From Brachionus manjavacas (lineage: Eukaryota; Rotifera; Eurotatoria; Ploima; Brachionidae), in contig JAHQIY010000005.1 of assembly GCA_019054805.1 (NCBI GenBank), forward strand, positions 5,129,501 to 5,193,500: a DNA stretch of 64,000 bases, written 5' to 3'. Shown piece by piece: positions 54,252 through 64,000 of the stretch; the first letter of the stretch is position 1; each line of letters starts with the position of its first letter. Under the pieces are notes generated by a model, which was not told the DNA's origin, made no database searches, and saw nothing but the letters and a program-made list of their open reading frames with translations. The position numbers and the translations under genes were made by a program.

Positions 54252-57200
54252 ATGTTGCCAACAAACAAACCATCTGGTCAGCCAGATCAAGACGGAGCAT
54301 TTAAACGAAGACTGAACAAATCCGATCAACCAAAATTGACAGGCTCGTCCTCATCTTCCAACCTTCAAAAATTCCACCATCACCAACTCCACTTGCCGCA
54401 AACAGACTCCAAACTCTACAATCTGGTCAGCATTGAGCCCAAGGATGCCGTTGAGCTTTCTCTAGAAGAATCCTTCAACAAACTCCAAAATCTCATCAAC
54501 CCAAGTCAACAATCTGACAGCTCTAGTTTCAATGAACTGTCACAGCATGCCAACCAGTCTAAACAAAACAACGACGAGGTCTCCAACGCCTTACTTTACT
54601 CGATTCTGATAGATCCGTCATCCAGCTCAAAGTGCCTACGCTACCTGTTTCTTTGCAACAATGTCTCGCTAAGTTTTGCCCCCAGTGATGCACAAAACAT
54701 TCCTTATGGCACCCTAATCAGCAATCTATTGCACATAATCATCGAAGCGTATTCCAAGCTCCAGGATACTCCGAGGCAACAGTTAATTTGGCTGATCAAA
54801 GAACTTGCCAAGTCCAGGGTCAACCAATTCGAAAAATTAATGCTACACATGATCAGAAACATTCAGTCAGCTTGCTTGACCGACAAGAACATTTGGCTGG
54901 CCGAGAGCATTTTGGACATATTCACGGATCAGAGCACCACCCAAGGCCACGATCAGAACTCGCAGTCTCTTTGGATCTACCAGTACAACGAGCTAATGAG
55001 CCAAACAGTCTACTCCTATCTTCGACTAATTTGTGACCATGCGCAAAGCTCTACTCTGCAGCAGTTGAGGCAGCGCGAGACCGACTTCTGCATTCAAATT
55101 TTGCGCGACAAGTGGAACGACTGCATGCTGATCGGCCGCGATTTGGTCCGGTTGCTTCAGAACGTGGCTCGGATAGCCGAGTTTGAAAGCTTGTGGAAAG
55201 ACATTGTGCAGTCGCCGCAAACACTGTCGCCTCAATTTTGCCAACTTGGCGGTCTTCTTTATCTAATGAGAATGCCGACCAAGCGCCGCTGCCTCATATC
55301 ACGCCTCACTGTTGACATGGAGCGCAAAATTTACTTCATCATCACACAAGTAAAGGCTGGCCAGCAAAAAAAGTACCTCGAATGGTTCCAGCGGCAGTAT
55401 TTGAGCACGCCCGAGAGCCAAAGTCTTCGCATCGATCTAATGCGATACATATGCGTGGTGGTTCATCCGACTAATGAGCAATTGAATGCTGGTCTGTGTC
55501 CGCGCTGGGCTTTGTGCTCTTGGCTGCTGACCACTTGCACCAACCCGGTAGATTCGGCCAATTTAAAATTGGCTCTCTTCTACGACTGGCTCATGTACGA
55601 CTCCAAAAAAGAGAATATAATGCTGATCGAGCCGGCCATTCTGCTCATGTTCAATCTGATCAGGTTGAACAACATACCCGGCTTGAGCTTGAGTATGCTG
55701 TTCGATTTTTTGTGCCGAATAGCGGTCAACTATCAAGTGGGATACCGCGAACACATACTCAATGGCATTATGCAATCGTTCAAGGACAGCGTGGACAAAC
55801 GAGTCATACCGTCGACGCAAATATTCTTCGGCACTAGCATTGATCCAAAAACTCAGCTCCAAGTGCCCAGTCTCGACCGCGATCTAAAAAATTTAATTCA
55901 AAATACATTTGGCAACTTTTTTCAAACACTTTGTCTCAAGCCAACACCAGAACCAGCTGCTGTTAGTCAGCCCGCTGTCAAACAAGAAATTAAACAAGAA
56001 ATCAGGCAAGAAATCAGGCAAGAAATTAGGCAAGAAATTAGGCAAGAAATTAGGCAAGAGATCAAACATGAAGTCAAACAAGAGAGTGACTTTCAGGTGA
56101 TCAAAGAGCCGGAAATGGTGATGGCTGCGTTTAGCAGCGATGACGAAGAGGACAATGAGGTAAAGAATGCAACAGCAACTGCTAGTTCCATTGGCACAGT
56201 CAATCAAATTCCAAGTGTCACCATAACCGATTCGATTCAGTCGCAAATTCAGCTTTTTATGCAAAAACCATTCAAAATATTCACCACTTTGGACGACGCA
56301 CAAACAGTTGTTCAATGCGTGGGCTCAGTCACTCCGCAAATGTCCAGCATAGAGTCACAGCTAGCGTTGATAAGCTCGGACGATTTGCGCGACAAACTGA
56401 CCGAGCTCAATGCAAAGCTAAAAGAATTCTACCAGAGTTTGTACTCTAGTTTGTCATCGTCATGGTCTACCAAGTCCTACATAGTCAATTCGTTGTTCAA
56501 AGAGTGCTTGTCGTTCATGTACAGGGATCCTGGGTTCGTGGACAGCAGTCTTTTGAGCGAGGTGGCCGTGTGTTTGGCAATCATGTTCAAAAATGACTTT
56601 ACCAACAATCTACTGCCTGGCCAATTCTACAAAAACGAGATCGATTTATTCGATCCAAATTGTGCCTCGCTGCTCAACGAGGCCATTCTACAAAAGCCCA
56701 TATTCATTCTATTCAAAGAGATTGCCACCACACAGAACCTGTCCAACGAACGAGAAGTTCTTTTGCAACTGTTGACCGAATTGTACTCAAAACAAAACCG
56801 AATCGGATATTATTTTTTATTTTATCTTAATGTGGTCAATTTAAAAAATCAGTTTAGTCCAAGTCAAAGCGTGCAAAGTAGCGAAATATTGACACTGGTT
56901 CGAATATTTAACGAGTTTGTCAAAGAGCGTGTTAGTTTAAGCAAGAGTCTGGGCACGGACAAGGGCTCGTCAAGTTCACCATCGGCTACCGACGAGTCCG
57001 CCAATGAGTCCGCTCAAGATGATGATTTTGTTGAGAGTGAGATTCAACTAGGAAATTGTCTAATGCAGGATCTTAGACTGTGTCAACAAGATGATCCCTA
57101 TTTGTTTTGTTTTTTACTTGGATTTGTGTGTGGACCCAATTTAGCACCCAAGTTTATGATAAATAACAGCGAGCTAGTCTATTTGATCGTTAGTTGCATC

Positions 57201-57282
57201 GATTCTCGACAATTAAAGGACATTGTTTCCAATATTACCACACAAGAATTGGAGCTTTTGAGACAACCTGAAGAAGATAAAA
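54252..57282 (+). CDS. INTS3: INTS3 exon 1 (N-terminal HEAT region, linker, first part of C-terminal region)
   Basis: A single 3 kb exon for aa 1-1010. ATG 54252 is the first in frame. The N-terminus is low complexity (Q/S/H-rich) before VSIEPKDAVELSLEESFNKL, where homology to other INTS3 proteins begins. Reading through the donor gives only SMSFLIY and a stop, so the intron is needed to reach the conserved C-terminus. Confidence 0.93.
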
Positions 57283-60200
57283 GTATGAGTTTTTTGATCT
57301 ATTGACATCGAAGGCTTTGATACTTCCTCTATTAGGAAATACATTCTCTTAAGAATAATTCTTCCTTCTAACTTTGAATAGACGTCTATTTTGTCCTTGG
57401 GGTAGTTGTTGCAACACAATTAAAATCTTTTCAGCATTCACTAATTTATTCTAACCATACTTTGCTTTTCTAACATTCCGTTTTGCCTTCAATTTAACTT
57501 TTGAACATGCTTCATAACTGGTGTATTCAAGTTAAAGTCATTTAAGCATACATGAAATTCAATGACATGGTCTTTTCCAAAAAAAAATATAATTTTCAAT
57601 CGATTTATTGTAAAAATTTGATTTAAATGTATTTTTCAAAGTATTAAAAAAAGACTGCATATATTTTTAAAAAAACAATTTTAGTAAACTACTGGCTAGT
57701 TTAATAAAAAAAAGAGTCATAATTTAATATTGGAACAGTATTTTCGATAAAAAAAATATTGTTGACACAACATTGAATTTAACATAATAATAAACAGACT
57801 TGTTTTCAAGTCACAAGTCTTAAGTCAAGTCAAGTCAATGACTTAAAATTTTTTTTTTTAAGTCAAGTCAATGATTTAATAAATCCATATTTGATACCAA
57901 TAAAGTAGTTGCTTCCAAATTCCTGGTCGTTAATCTTGACCTATGTGCTCTGTAAATGTAACCAGATTTAGAAAATAATTCTTTCACCTGGTCCAGATGA
58001 AGCAGGTATTGATAAAAAATTTTGTGCAAGTCATAACTTTGACTTAAATTTTTGTGACTTAGACTTAAAACTGTGACTTATAAGCAAGTCTGATAATAAA
58101 TGATTTTATATAAAATTTTATTTTATTTTACGAGCAAAAAAGTGTTCAGAACGTCATTAATTTTAATTCTTAGCATTTGATCTGTTTTTTTTGCAATAGG
58201 TGCATTCCCATATTCTAATTCCAAATTTTTTTTCTAATTTTAGTTTTTTTAAAGAAGATCATTTTTAGTGTTTTTTTGGACTACCTTTTCGATTAATGAC
58301 ATATTTGACTACAATAATAGACTCGAAAGTCTCGACATGATCAGCATTTTCCTCATTTCACAAAAAAGGTGATTTATTTGACATCAAAAAAGGAGACATT
58401 TGACTTTTCATTAAAATGCTAGAATCTTTAAATAATGGAAACAGTTAAACTAGATTAGTGTTTGCTTGATTTAGAGATTTTATTAGTTTCAAGTTGTGAT
58501 AAACAATTCTCTTAAGTCTCTTTTTGTCTTTTAAATTTGTCATCACCAGAATCACTTAATAAGTTACTTATACTTTGAAAGACGTTTTTAATCGATTTAT
58601 ATTTTGGATTTGGAGTCGATGGCTTGCGGACACCCTTTTGTCCGATCAATTAATTTTTGGGGTAGCCTATATGTCCTGAGTCGTAATGCCTCTGGTTGAG
58701 AACTTAAAAAATCTTTAATGATAATAAGGTTGTATCAAACATTTAATTTCACTTAAATAAATCGAATAACATGACAAACGATAAGATTAAATCTTTAAAA
58801 TCACAATCACTTTTTGCTAAGTCATATTAACTTTGACCAGATGAGTTTTATCATTTAAATGCACAAAAAATCTACATCGCCGGATCTTGATGTAAAATAT
58901 GTCTTTTTTTTTAGTAAAATAATATGTGTCAATATTACTGTAATATTGACACATACTGTGTTTTTAATTTTTTTCTATTGACACAGTATGTTGAAATAAT
59001 CACTTCGTAAAAAAAAGCATTAATTAAAAAAAAAAGCTTATATTATTATATTTTGATATTGCTTTATTTTATAAGATAAGAAAAATCAAATAAAAAAAAA
59101 GCATAAAAAGTAAATAACAAGTTATTTTTTATTAAAAATATTCAATTTTAATAAAAAAATAATTAATTTTAATGAAAAGTTTTTTTTTTCGGAACATTCT
59201 TTTGGACAATAAAAACATTATAGTTATATAATAAAGTTATAATTTTCAAGCAATAATTTTGTCAATTTTTCTTTAAGTTTTCAAAATCAAAAAATTGAAA
59301 GAAAATTCTATTTTAAATTTGATTAAAAAATATTTTCGTCTAATTAGAGTTAATTTTCTGACGATATTATTCTTTAAGTAAAAATTTTGGTTTGCTAAAA
59401 ATAATTTAGCATTTAGTTTATTAGGATAAAAAATTTGATCATTTTGTCACAAAATTGACCACTATCAACAATTTTATAATACAAACTAATATAATTGAGA
59501 CTGAAAATAAATTTTCTTTACCATTCCTAACTCATTCGAATGAAAATACAAATTATTTTAGAATAAATAAATAAAAAGAAAATTTAATTTTAATTCTTTT
59601 GTAATTGATTAAAATATATTCTAATAAAATAATATCTATTAATTTTTTTTACAAGATTCTTTTTAAAACTAATAAGAACCCGTTTAAAACTAATCAAAAA
59701 GTTTTAATTATTTAATAAATTAAGAAACTTTTTTTAGTTTTTAAAATTTTATTTTTTTAGTTTTTTTTTTTGGAATTGGCGGCCCAAATGTACTTTTTTA
59801 ATAATATAAATTTATTTTGTTAAGTTACCTGAATCATAGAAAGTTTTAAAATGTGAATTGTAATGTCCCTAATTAAATATTTGAAATCTGTTTAATTTCT
59901 AAAAATCCTTGGTAAAAGGATTTGTTTTAAGAAATTGTGACTTTTTTAAAATTTTAATTACAGTGGTGCTACGATTAGAGTAATTTTTGTAAATTTATCT
60001 AAAAATTGAAATCGCCAAATCGATTGTAGAGAATTTTTTTTAAGGAGATATTAAATAAAACTAAAAAATTCATTTTTCCCTGAATATTTTAAAAAGGATA
60101 AAAAGGACGTTACTCAAGAATCGAAAAAGATACTGATATAAGAAATAAACATAAAAACTGAGGATCTAAAAATAATTTTTGTGATGGTTTATTGCAAAAA

Positions 60201-61818
60201 ACAATATGCATCTTATCAAGAAGATATTAAAATTGAAATTAAGCATCATCTACGATAATAACTTATTTGTAAATATGATTAATTTCAATTAAAAAAAGTG
60301 GACCAAAATACTAATACTAAACCTTAAACACCAAACTTGAGAGAAGTAAAATAAAAATAAAGATTAAAAATTAATAATTAATAATTTTTTTTTACAATTT
60401 TTAATTACTCAATTCTTACTTAATTTTGGATTTTTTTATTTTATTTTACTAAAAATTTCTGCTCAAGTGATTGAAAATCAGACTTTTTAAAAATTTTAGT
60501 AAATTAAAATAGAAATTTTTAGAATTTAAATATTTTTTAAATTGTTAATTTTTTTTTATGAAAATTTCCTATTTATTAATATATTTTTTTTAAATATCAA
60601 CTAGTTTGGAAAAATTTGATAAAAAATTTTCAATTTAAGAATTTTCTTTTAGGTAAAAATAAAAAAAAGCCCCAACAAAGTAAAAAAGTATCAACTGGTG
60701 TAAAGAGGAAGCGTAAGTCGAGCGAAAACGAAAGATTAAAGCAACGAGTACGTAAATCGAAAAAAAAATTCCGTAAAGAATCACTAGTTGACGTTTTAAG
60801 TGCGAGCCTTAATTGGGAATCTATTGAGCAGCTATTTTTCTGGGAAATTTTAGTATCCCACGATGATGTTACCTTAGAATATTTACTGCCAATATTCAAT
60901 CGCTTGGACTCGGTCAAAAACTCCGAAGCCGTTTGCTATCTATTTCAGATGATAAAATCAAGTGAACCGAGCTATGAATTGATTAGATACATCACTCAGC
61001 GCAAGGTGGAAGACAACATCGCTAGAGCTTTATTCATTAACTGGGCAAAAAAAAATCCTTCAAGTCAAATGTCTCAAATGTTTATAAAACTTTTGAACAA
61101 GTCCGCAAATCAGCAAAGTACTGGAGGCAAGTCCGAGACCACTCTAAAAAAAATTAAATTCAATGAAAGCTTAAATTCAGTCAATAAAGTAAAACTAACA
61201 GCTCAGCAGCAATTAGAACAAAATCAAAAACGAGGCTCCAGTATTTATGATGAAGAGGATTTGGAAAAAATTCCCAACCTGGACCAAGTACTTGGACACT
61301 TGAACAAATTAAGACTGAACAACTCTTGCATAGGCTTTATTTTGAATGAAAATTTGATAGAGTGTTTGAAAAAAATTTACAATAAATATTTGGACGATGA
61401 TTTGAAAAAAAAGTATTCAGATCTTTTTACTTTGGCCGATGAGTTTAATCAACAAGATGACCAGAGTGACGTCCAGAATGAAGATGATCAAGAAGACGAT
61501 GATTCTGAGAGTGAAGAAGAGACGCGGCGGGGACGCAAAAATCGTCCTAATAAAAAGTCAAAAAGGAGTTCCCGAGGAAAAGCCGGGAAAAAGACAAGAT
61601 TTAAGGCCTCGAGCTCTGGCGATGAAGAAGATGAAAACGATAATGAAAATGACGATGATAATGAGCAAAATGAGGAAAGTGATCGTTCATCGGAAAGTAG
61701 CGATTTGTCCAGAAAAAAAAAGCAAAAAAGAGGCCAAACGGGAAAAAGTTCGAATCAGCAGCCACCGAGAAAAAAGCTTAAACACTTGAAGTCAAGTGAT
61801 AATGACAGTGATGAGTAA
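54252..61818 (+). CDS. INTS3: Integrator complex subunit 3 (INTS3/SOSS-A), two exons
   Basis: Subunit of the nuclear Integrator complex (snRNA 3' processing, promoter-proximal transcription attenuation) and scaffold of the SOSS single-strand-DNA repair complex. Exons 54252-57282 and 60653-61818 join AAAA|GTATGAGT to TTTTAG|GT in phase 1. Total 4197 bases, 1398 aa, longer than the roughly 1040 aa vertebrate protein. Conserved landmarks: NLWLAE-like NIWLAESILDIF, LRQRETDFCIQILRDKW, IGRDLVRLLQNVARIAEFES, LSPQF, QRQYLSTPESQSLRIDLMRY, NAKLALFYDWL-like NLKLALFYDWLMYDS and AAFSSDDEEDNEV. In exon 2: NWESIEQLFFWEILVSHD, LDQVLGHLNKLRLNNS and YSDLFTLADEF. Helical HEAT-type repeats flank a low-complexity linker with QEIR repeats (55981-56075). 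The C-tail is acidic and basic, as in other INTS3 proteins. The GC-richer coding sequence differs from the polycystin genes. Confidence 0.96.
55977..56078 (+). repeat. Coding 12 bp minisatellite in INTS3 (QEI[R/K] repeats)
   Basis: About eight tandem units of a 12 bp word close to AGGCAAGAAATT encode [K/R]QEI repeats, bounded by VKQEIKQEI and IKHEVKQES. Units differ mostly at third codon positions (ATC/ATT, GAA/GAG). It lies in the linker between the two conserved halves and keeps frame because 12 is a multiple of three. The charge pattern would favour an extended helix. Confidence 0.9.
57795..58092 (-). mobile_element. hAT-type element 3, 298 bp, with transposase C-terminal remnant
   Basis: Left end CAGACTTGTTTTCAAGTCAC and inverted right end CAGACTTGCTTATAAGTCAC form imperfect TIRs. 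ATAATAAA flanks both sides (57787-57794 and 58093-58100), a perfect 8 bp duplication. The minus strand inside (about 58000-57870) is open as VKELFSKSGYIYRAHRSRLT and TRNLEATTLLVSNMDLLNH, which fits the hAT dimerisation region (SERxFSxAGxxxxxxRxxLxxxxLExLxxLxxNxxL). It is thus an internally deleted derivative of a transposase-coding element. Confidence 0.9.
58922..58991. repeat. Nested palindromes in INTS3 intron
   Basis: First arm pair: TATGTGTCAATATTAC (58923-58938) and its exact complement (58940-58955) around a single T. Overlapping second pair: ACATACTGTGT (58951-58961) and ACACAGTATGT (58981-58991). Both arms use TGTGTCAATA/TATTGACACA words. It could extrude as a cruciform or be the fold-back of a short element. 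Confidence 0.85.
59962..60000 (+). mobile_element. Tc1/mariner-type terminal repeat, single end
   Basis: CAGTGGTGCTACGATTAGAG resembles the left end of the MITE at 15064 (CAGTGGTGCTATGATAAGTG). It is preceded by TTA rather than a clear TA duplication, and I found no matching right end downstream. A solo or decayed end. Confidence 0.45.
60653..61818 (+). CDS. INTS3: INTS3 exon 2 (conserved C-terminal domain and charged tail)
   Basis: Encodes the C-terminal 388 aa. It starts inside a Ser codon, then KNKKKPQQSKKVSTGVKRKR, a basic stretch that may be a nuclear signal. The conserved helical part follows (LVDVLSASLNWESIEQLFFW, AVCYLFQMIKSSEPSYELIR, LKKKYSDLFTLADEFNQQDD) and then an acidic region with SRGKAGKK, KKQKRGQ and the ending KHLKSSDNDSDE, stop TAA 61816-61818. 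AATAAA hexamers at 61843, 61936 and 61941 are candidate poly(A) signals. The ATG at 60616 lies upstream of the acceptor and is not used. Confidence 0.93.
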
Positions 61819-62846
61819 ATTGTATATTATGGAACTTAATTTAATAAAAATTAATTGATTGTGTTTAAATGTGAGGTTTTCGTGAATTAGTTTAAAGTGG
61901 AAATTTTTAAAATTATTTTTATTTTTTTTTCGTTCAATAAAATAAATTAATAAAATCTAAATGTGGTTCTAAAAGAATTAATTATTGCTATAAAAATACC
62001 AATGCAACGTGAATTTTTTAAAAAATTTCAAACGTCACTCTTCCTAAAATGATGCTGTGATGTTTTTAAGCTCATAAAATAAATGATTACTTCAAATTCT
62101 ACATAAATTTGAACAGCAATTAAAATAAAAAAGATACAATTTTTTTATTTTTAAAATTATAATAATATTTATTTCAAATTTTTAAGCAAAAACTTTATAA
62201 AGATATTGTTAACTCAAATTCTATTAGCGTTTTTAAAAACAAAATTGGTTATACCTAGAAAACGGATCCGGATCCAAATTATAAAATATTATCTTTTTTT
62301 TTTAAATAGAACTGCTTTTGTAAAAGAATATGAGTCTTTTTGAATAGAAAAAATAATTTCTATTGAGTATAAAAATAAATTTATAATTTTTGAGTATATT
62401 AACTAATTTTTTAGTATTTTACCAATAATATGAGTAAAATGGGTATGGGTTTGGATTTTGAGCAAAAAAATTTAGGTTAATTCAGGTAAATAGAGTAAAG
62501 GGAACAGAGTGAAGATATTAGAAACCTAACTCACACCCAAACACGTTAGCTGAATTAATTGTAAAATAAGAACCCGTTTAAAACTAATCAAATGAACAAA
62601 ACATAAAGGAAAAAAATTAAACTAATTTTTAATTGAAATTGATGATCAAATAAAATTTAGGATAGAAAAATTTTTTTAAGAAATATTAAGTGAGTTCTAA
62701 ACTTTTTATTAAATAATATTCAAAATAATACAAAAAAGCAAAAAAGAAAACATTCTTCTAGGTTTAAAACCACAAGTAAAAATAACAACTAATTTAGAAT
62801 CAATTAATATTAAAAACTCAAATCATATATGAATTTAATATAAAGT
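61819..62846. other. Convergent intergenic region between INTS3 and TCHP
   Basis: 1.0 kb between two stop codons. Candidate poly(A) signals: AATAAA at 61843-61848 and 61936-61946 for INTS3, and TTTATT at 62705-62710 (AATAAA on minus) for TCHP. A patch at about 62440-62550 (GGGTATGGGTTTGGATTTTG ... CTCACACCCAAACACG) looks like a decayed inverted repeat. A 28 bp word shared with 59671 lies at 62565-62592. Confidence 0.6.
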
Positions 62847-64000
62847 TTATGTCCATGGAATTTTCTTGCGCCCGAAAGACTTGAAAATTTTAAAATTAGT
62901 CATTTTAGATTTAATTTAAAAAAATTACCTTTGGCTCAAATTTTGTTTCTAATTTCTTGGCTTTTTCTTGATCTAAAAACTTATGATACAATTCAGCACT
63001 TATTTGCTCTTGTTCATGAGTATTCACATCTTCTACTATATTCTCTTGAAGATACTGATCTTTTCGGGAAGACATCTGTCTCTCCAAATCGAGTCTCCTC
63101 TCTATTTTTTCTCTCTCGTGTTTTTCTTTTTCTCTCTTGACCAACTCTTGAGTTTTTTCCATATCTCGTAACAAATCCTCACGTTTCTTTAGGGATTCAA
63201 TTTTTTTCTCATTCAAAAGAGAAAACTTATCCTCCAACTGTCTCTGCCTTTCTTCCAAAACTTGTTTCATCAAAGCCTCTCTAGCCATACTTTCTTTTTT
63301 CCATTCTAAATTCTTTTTATCCCACTCTTTCTGCGCCTCATCTTGGAACATAGCATCCAATTCGGCTTCTTTTTCTTTCTCTAGTCTCAATTGTTGATTA
63401 AGAACTTGGATCATGTGTTCAGCATCGGCTTTAGCTTGTAATTTGCGAGCTGACTGCAATCTAGCCTCTTTATCCCCAGATTCGTTGATCAATTTCAGCA
63501 CCTTTAAATCAAATTCAAGCTCTTCTTGAATTTCCTTGGCTCTTTGCCTCAATTTTGCCTTGTGCTGTCTCAACAATTGTCTTCCATAGTCCTGTCTATT
63601 ATTCTTTTCGGTCAATTTCAATCTTTCTTCATTTATTTTCATCAATCTCAAATGTTCTTGGGTCAATTCGTACTCTTCGCGGTTAAGAACGTCAGATTCG
63701 GCTTCTTTTTGCTTAAGCTCAATCATTTGCTGCTTCAATACCTCCTTAAGTTCAACCTCGCGATTGAGCTTAAGTCGCCTAAGCTCCAAGTCACGGTCCT
63801 CGGCTTTTTGCCTTTCTACTTCCAAGTATTTGAGGTATTCCATTTTTTCATCTTCTTCAATTTTTTCAGCCTGTTGTTTTTCATCTATTTGTCCACCCCA
63901 CGCATTGACTACATGCTTTTGAAGTTGTTGGGACTCAAGCTCTCTTAGCTCTGGATTATTTTGTCTCCAATTTTCATAAAGCTTTTCCTCTGCTAATTTT
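62847..64000 (-). CDS. TCHP: Trichoplein keratin filament-binding protein, C-terminal part (partial)
   Basis: Coiled-coil protein of the trichohyalin/plectin-homology (TPH) family. In vertebrates it sits at centrosomes and keratin filaments, activates Aurora A and restrains ciliogenesis. On minus, exon 64000-62929 (cut by the window edge) and exon 62879-62847 join CCAAAG|GTAATT to TTCAAG|TC at phase 0 across a 49 bp intron. The visible 367 aa start KLAEEKLYENWRQNNPELRE and HVVNAWGGQ, both close to the human protein as I recall it. They run through IQEELEFDLKVLKLINE, EAELDAMFQDEAQKEWDKKN and end EPK-SFGRKKIPWT, stop, aligning to the vertebrate RPK..HPKIAWN end. Nearly all of it is heptad-rich E/K/R/Q helix. 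Without the small last exon the ORF would end VIFLN, which has no conservation. The N-terminus lies beyond 64000. Confidence 0.95.

Larger units (their letters stand above)
57283..60652. other. INTS3 intron (3.4 kb)
   Basis: Contains a hAT-type element (57795-58092), a nested palindrome (58922-58991), one end of a Tc1-type element (about 59962) and a 28 bp word repeated at 62565. The remainder is AT-rich; no exon is detectable and none is needed to keep frame. Confidence 0.75.

Noticed and set aside
55026..56315. Several open frames antisense or shifted to INTS3 exon 1
   Set aside because: Shadows of a GC-richer coding exon. The LPNFLPDF repeats are just the complement of the QEIR minisatellite.
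60616..60652. ATG at 60616 as the start of a separate gene downstream of INTS3
   Set aside because: The 12 residues before the acceptor are AT-rich intron sequence with no conservation. The rest is the INTS3 C-terminus.

Overview
This window looks like nuclear DNA of a small, strongly AT-rich metazoan. It has spliced genes with GT-AG introns, the standard genetic code, and introns full of decayed transposons. The gene content (polycystin-1-like receptors with REJ, GPS and PLAT domains, an Integrator subunit 3, a trichoplein) is animal. The very high AT content, many introns of about 50 bp, and non-LTR, hAT and Tc1/pogo debris would suit a rotifer-like or other small lophotrochozoan genome. 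That taxon guess is inference and weak.

Layout. 1-2723: intergenic, with a non-LTR reverse transcriptase (RT) tail and a pogo-type transposase pseudogene, both on minus. 2724-30762 (+): polycystin-1-like gene A. My 20-exon model gives one unbroken frame of 3566 aa. 31261-52115 (+): tandem paralogue B, 17 exons, 3516 aa. Both encode a signal peptide, WSC domain, PKD-type repeats, REJ region, GAIN/GPS, PLAT and an 11-TM polycystin channel. 54252-61818 (+): Integrator subunit 3 (INTS3), two exons around a 3.4 kb intron, 1398 aa. 62847-64000 (-): the C-terminal 367 aa of trichoplein (TCHP), convergent with INTS3 and running off the window.

RNA and mobile DNA. An intron-containing tRNA-Tyr(GUA) lies in intron 1 of gene B. 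The introns carry a tRNA-derived SINE family (three copies, two with clear target duplications), a 312 bp retroposed insert with an 11 bp target duplication inside a reverse transcriptase, three hAT-type elements with TIRs and 8 bp target duplications, a Tc1/mariner-type MITE, two copies of a TTAA-flanked element with an acidic reading frame, and several RT fragments.

How the genes relate. A and B clearly arose by tandem duplication and keep nearly the same length and domain order. Of their introns, 11 are shared in position and phase, 8 are found only in A and 5 only in B. Polycystins and trichoplein are both cilium-linked in other animals, but I see no evidence that this neighbourhood is functional.
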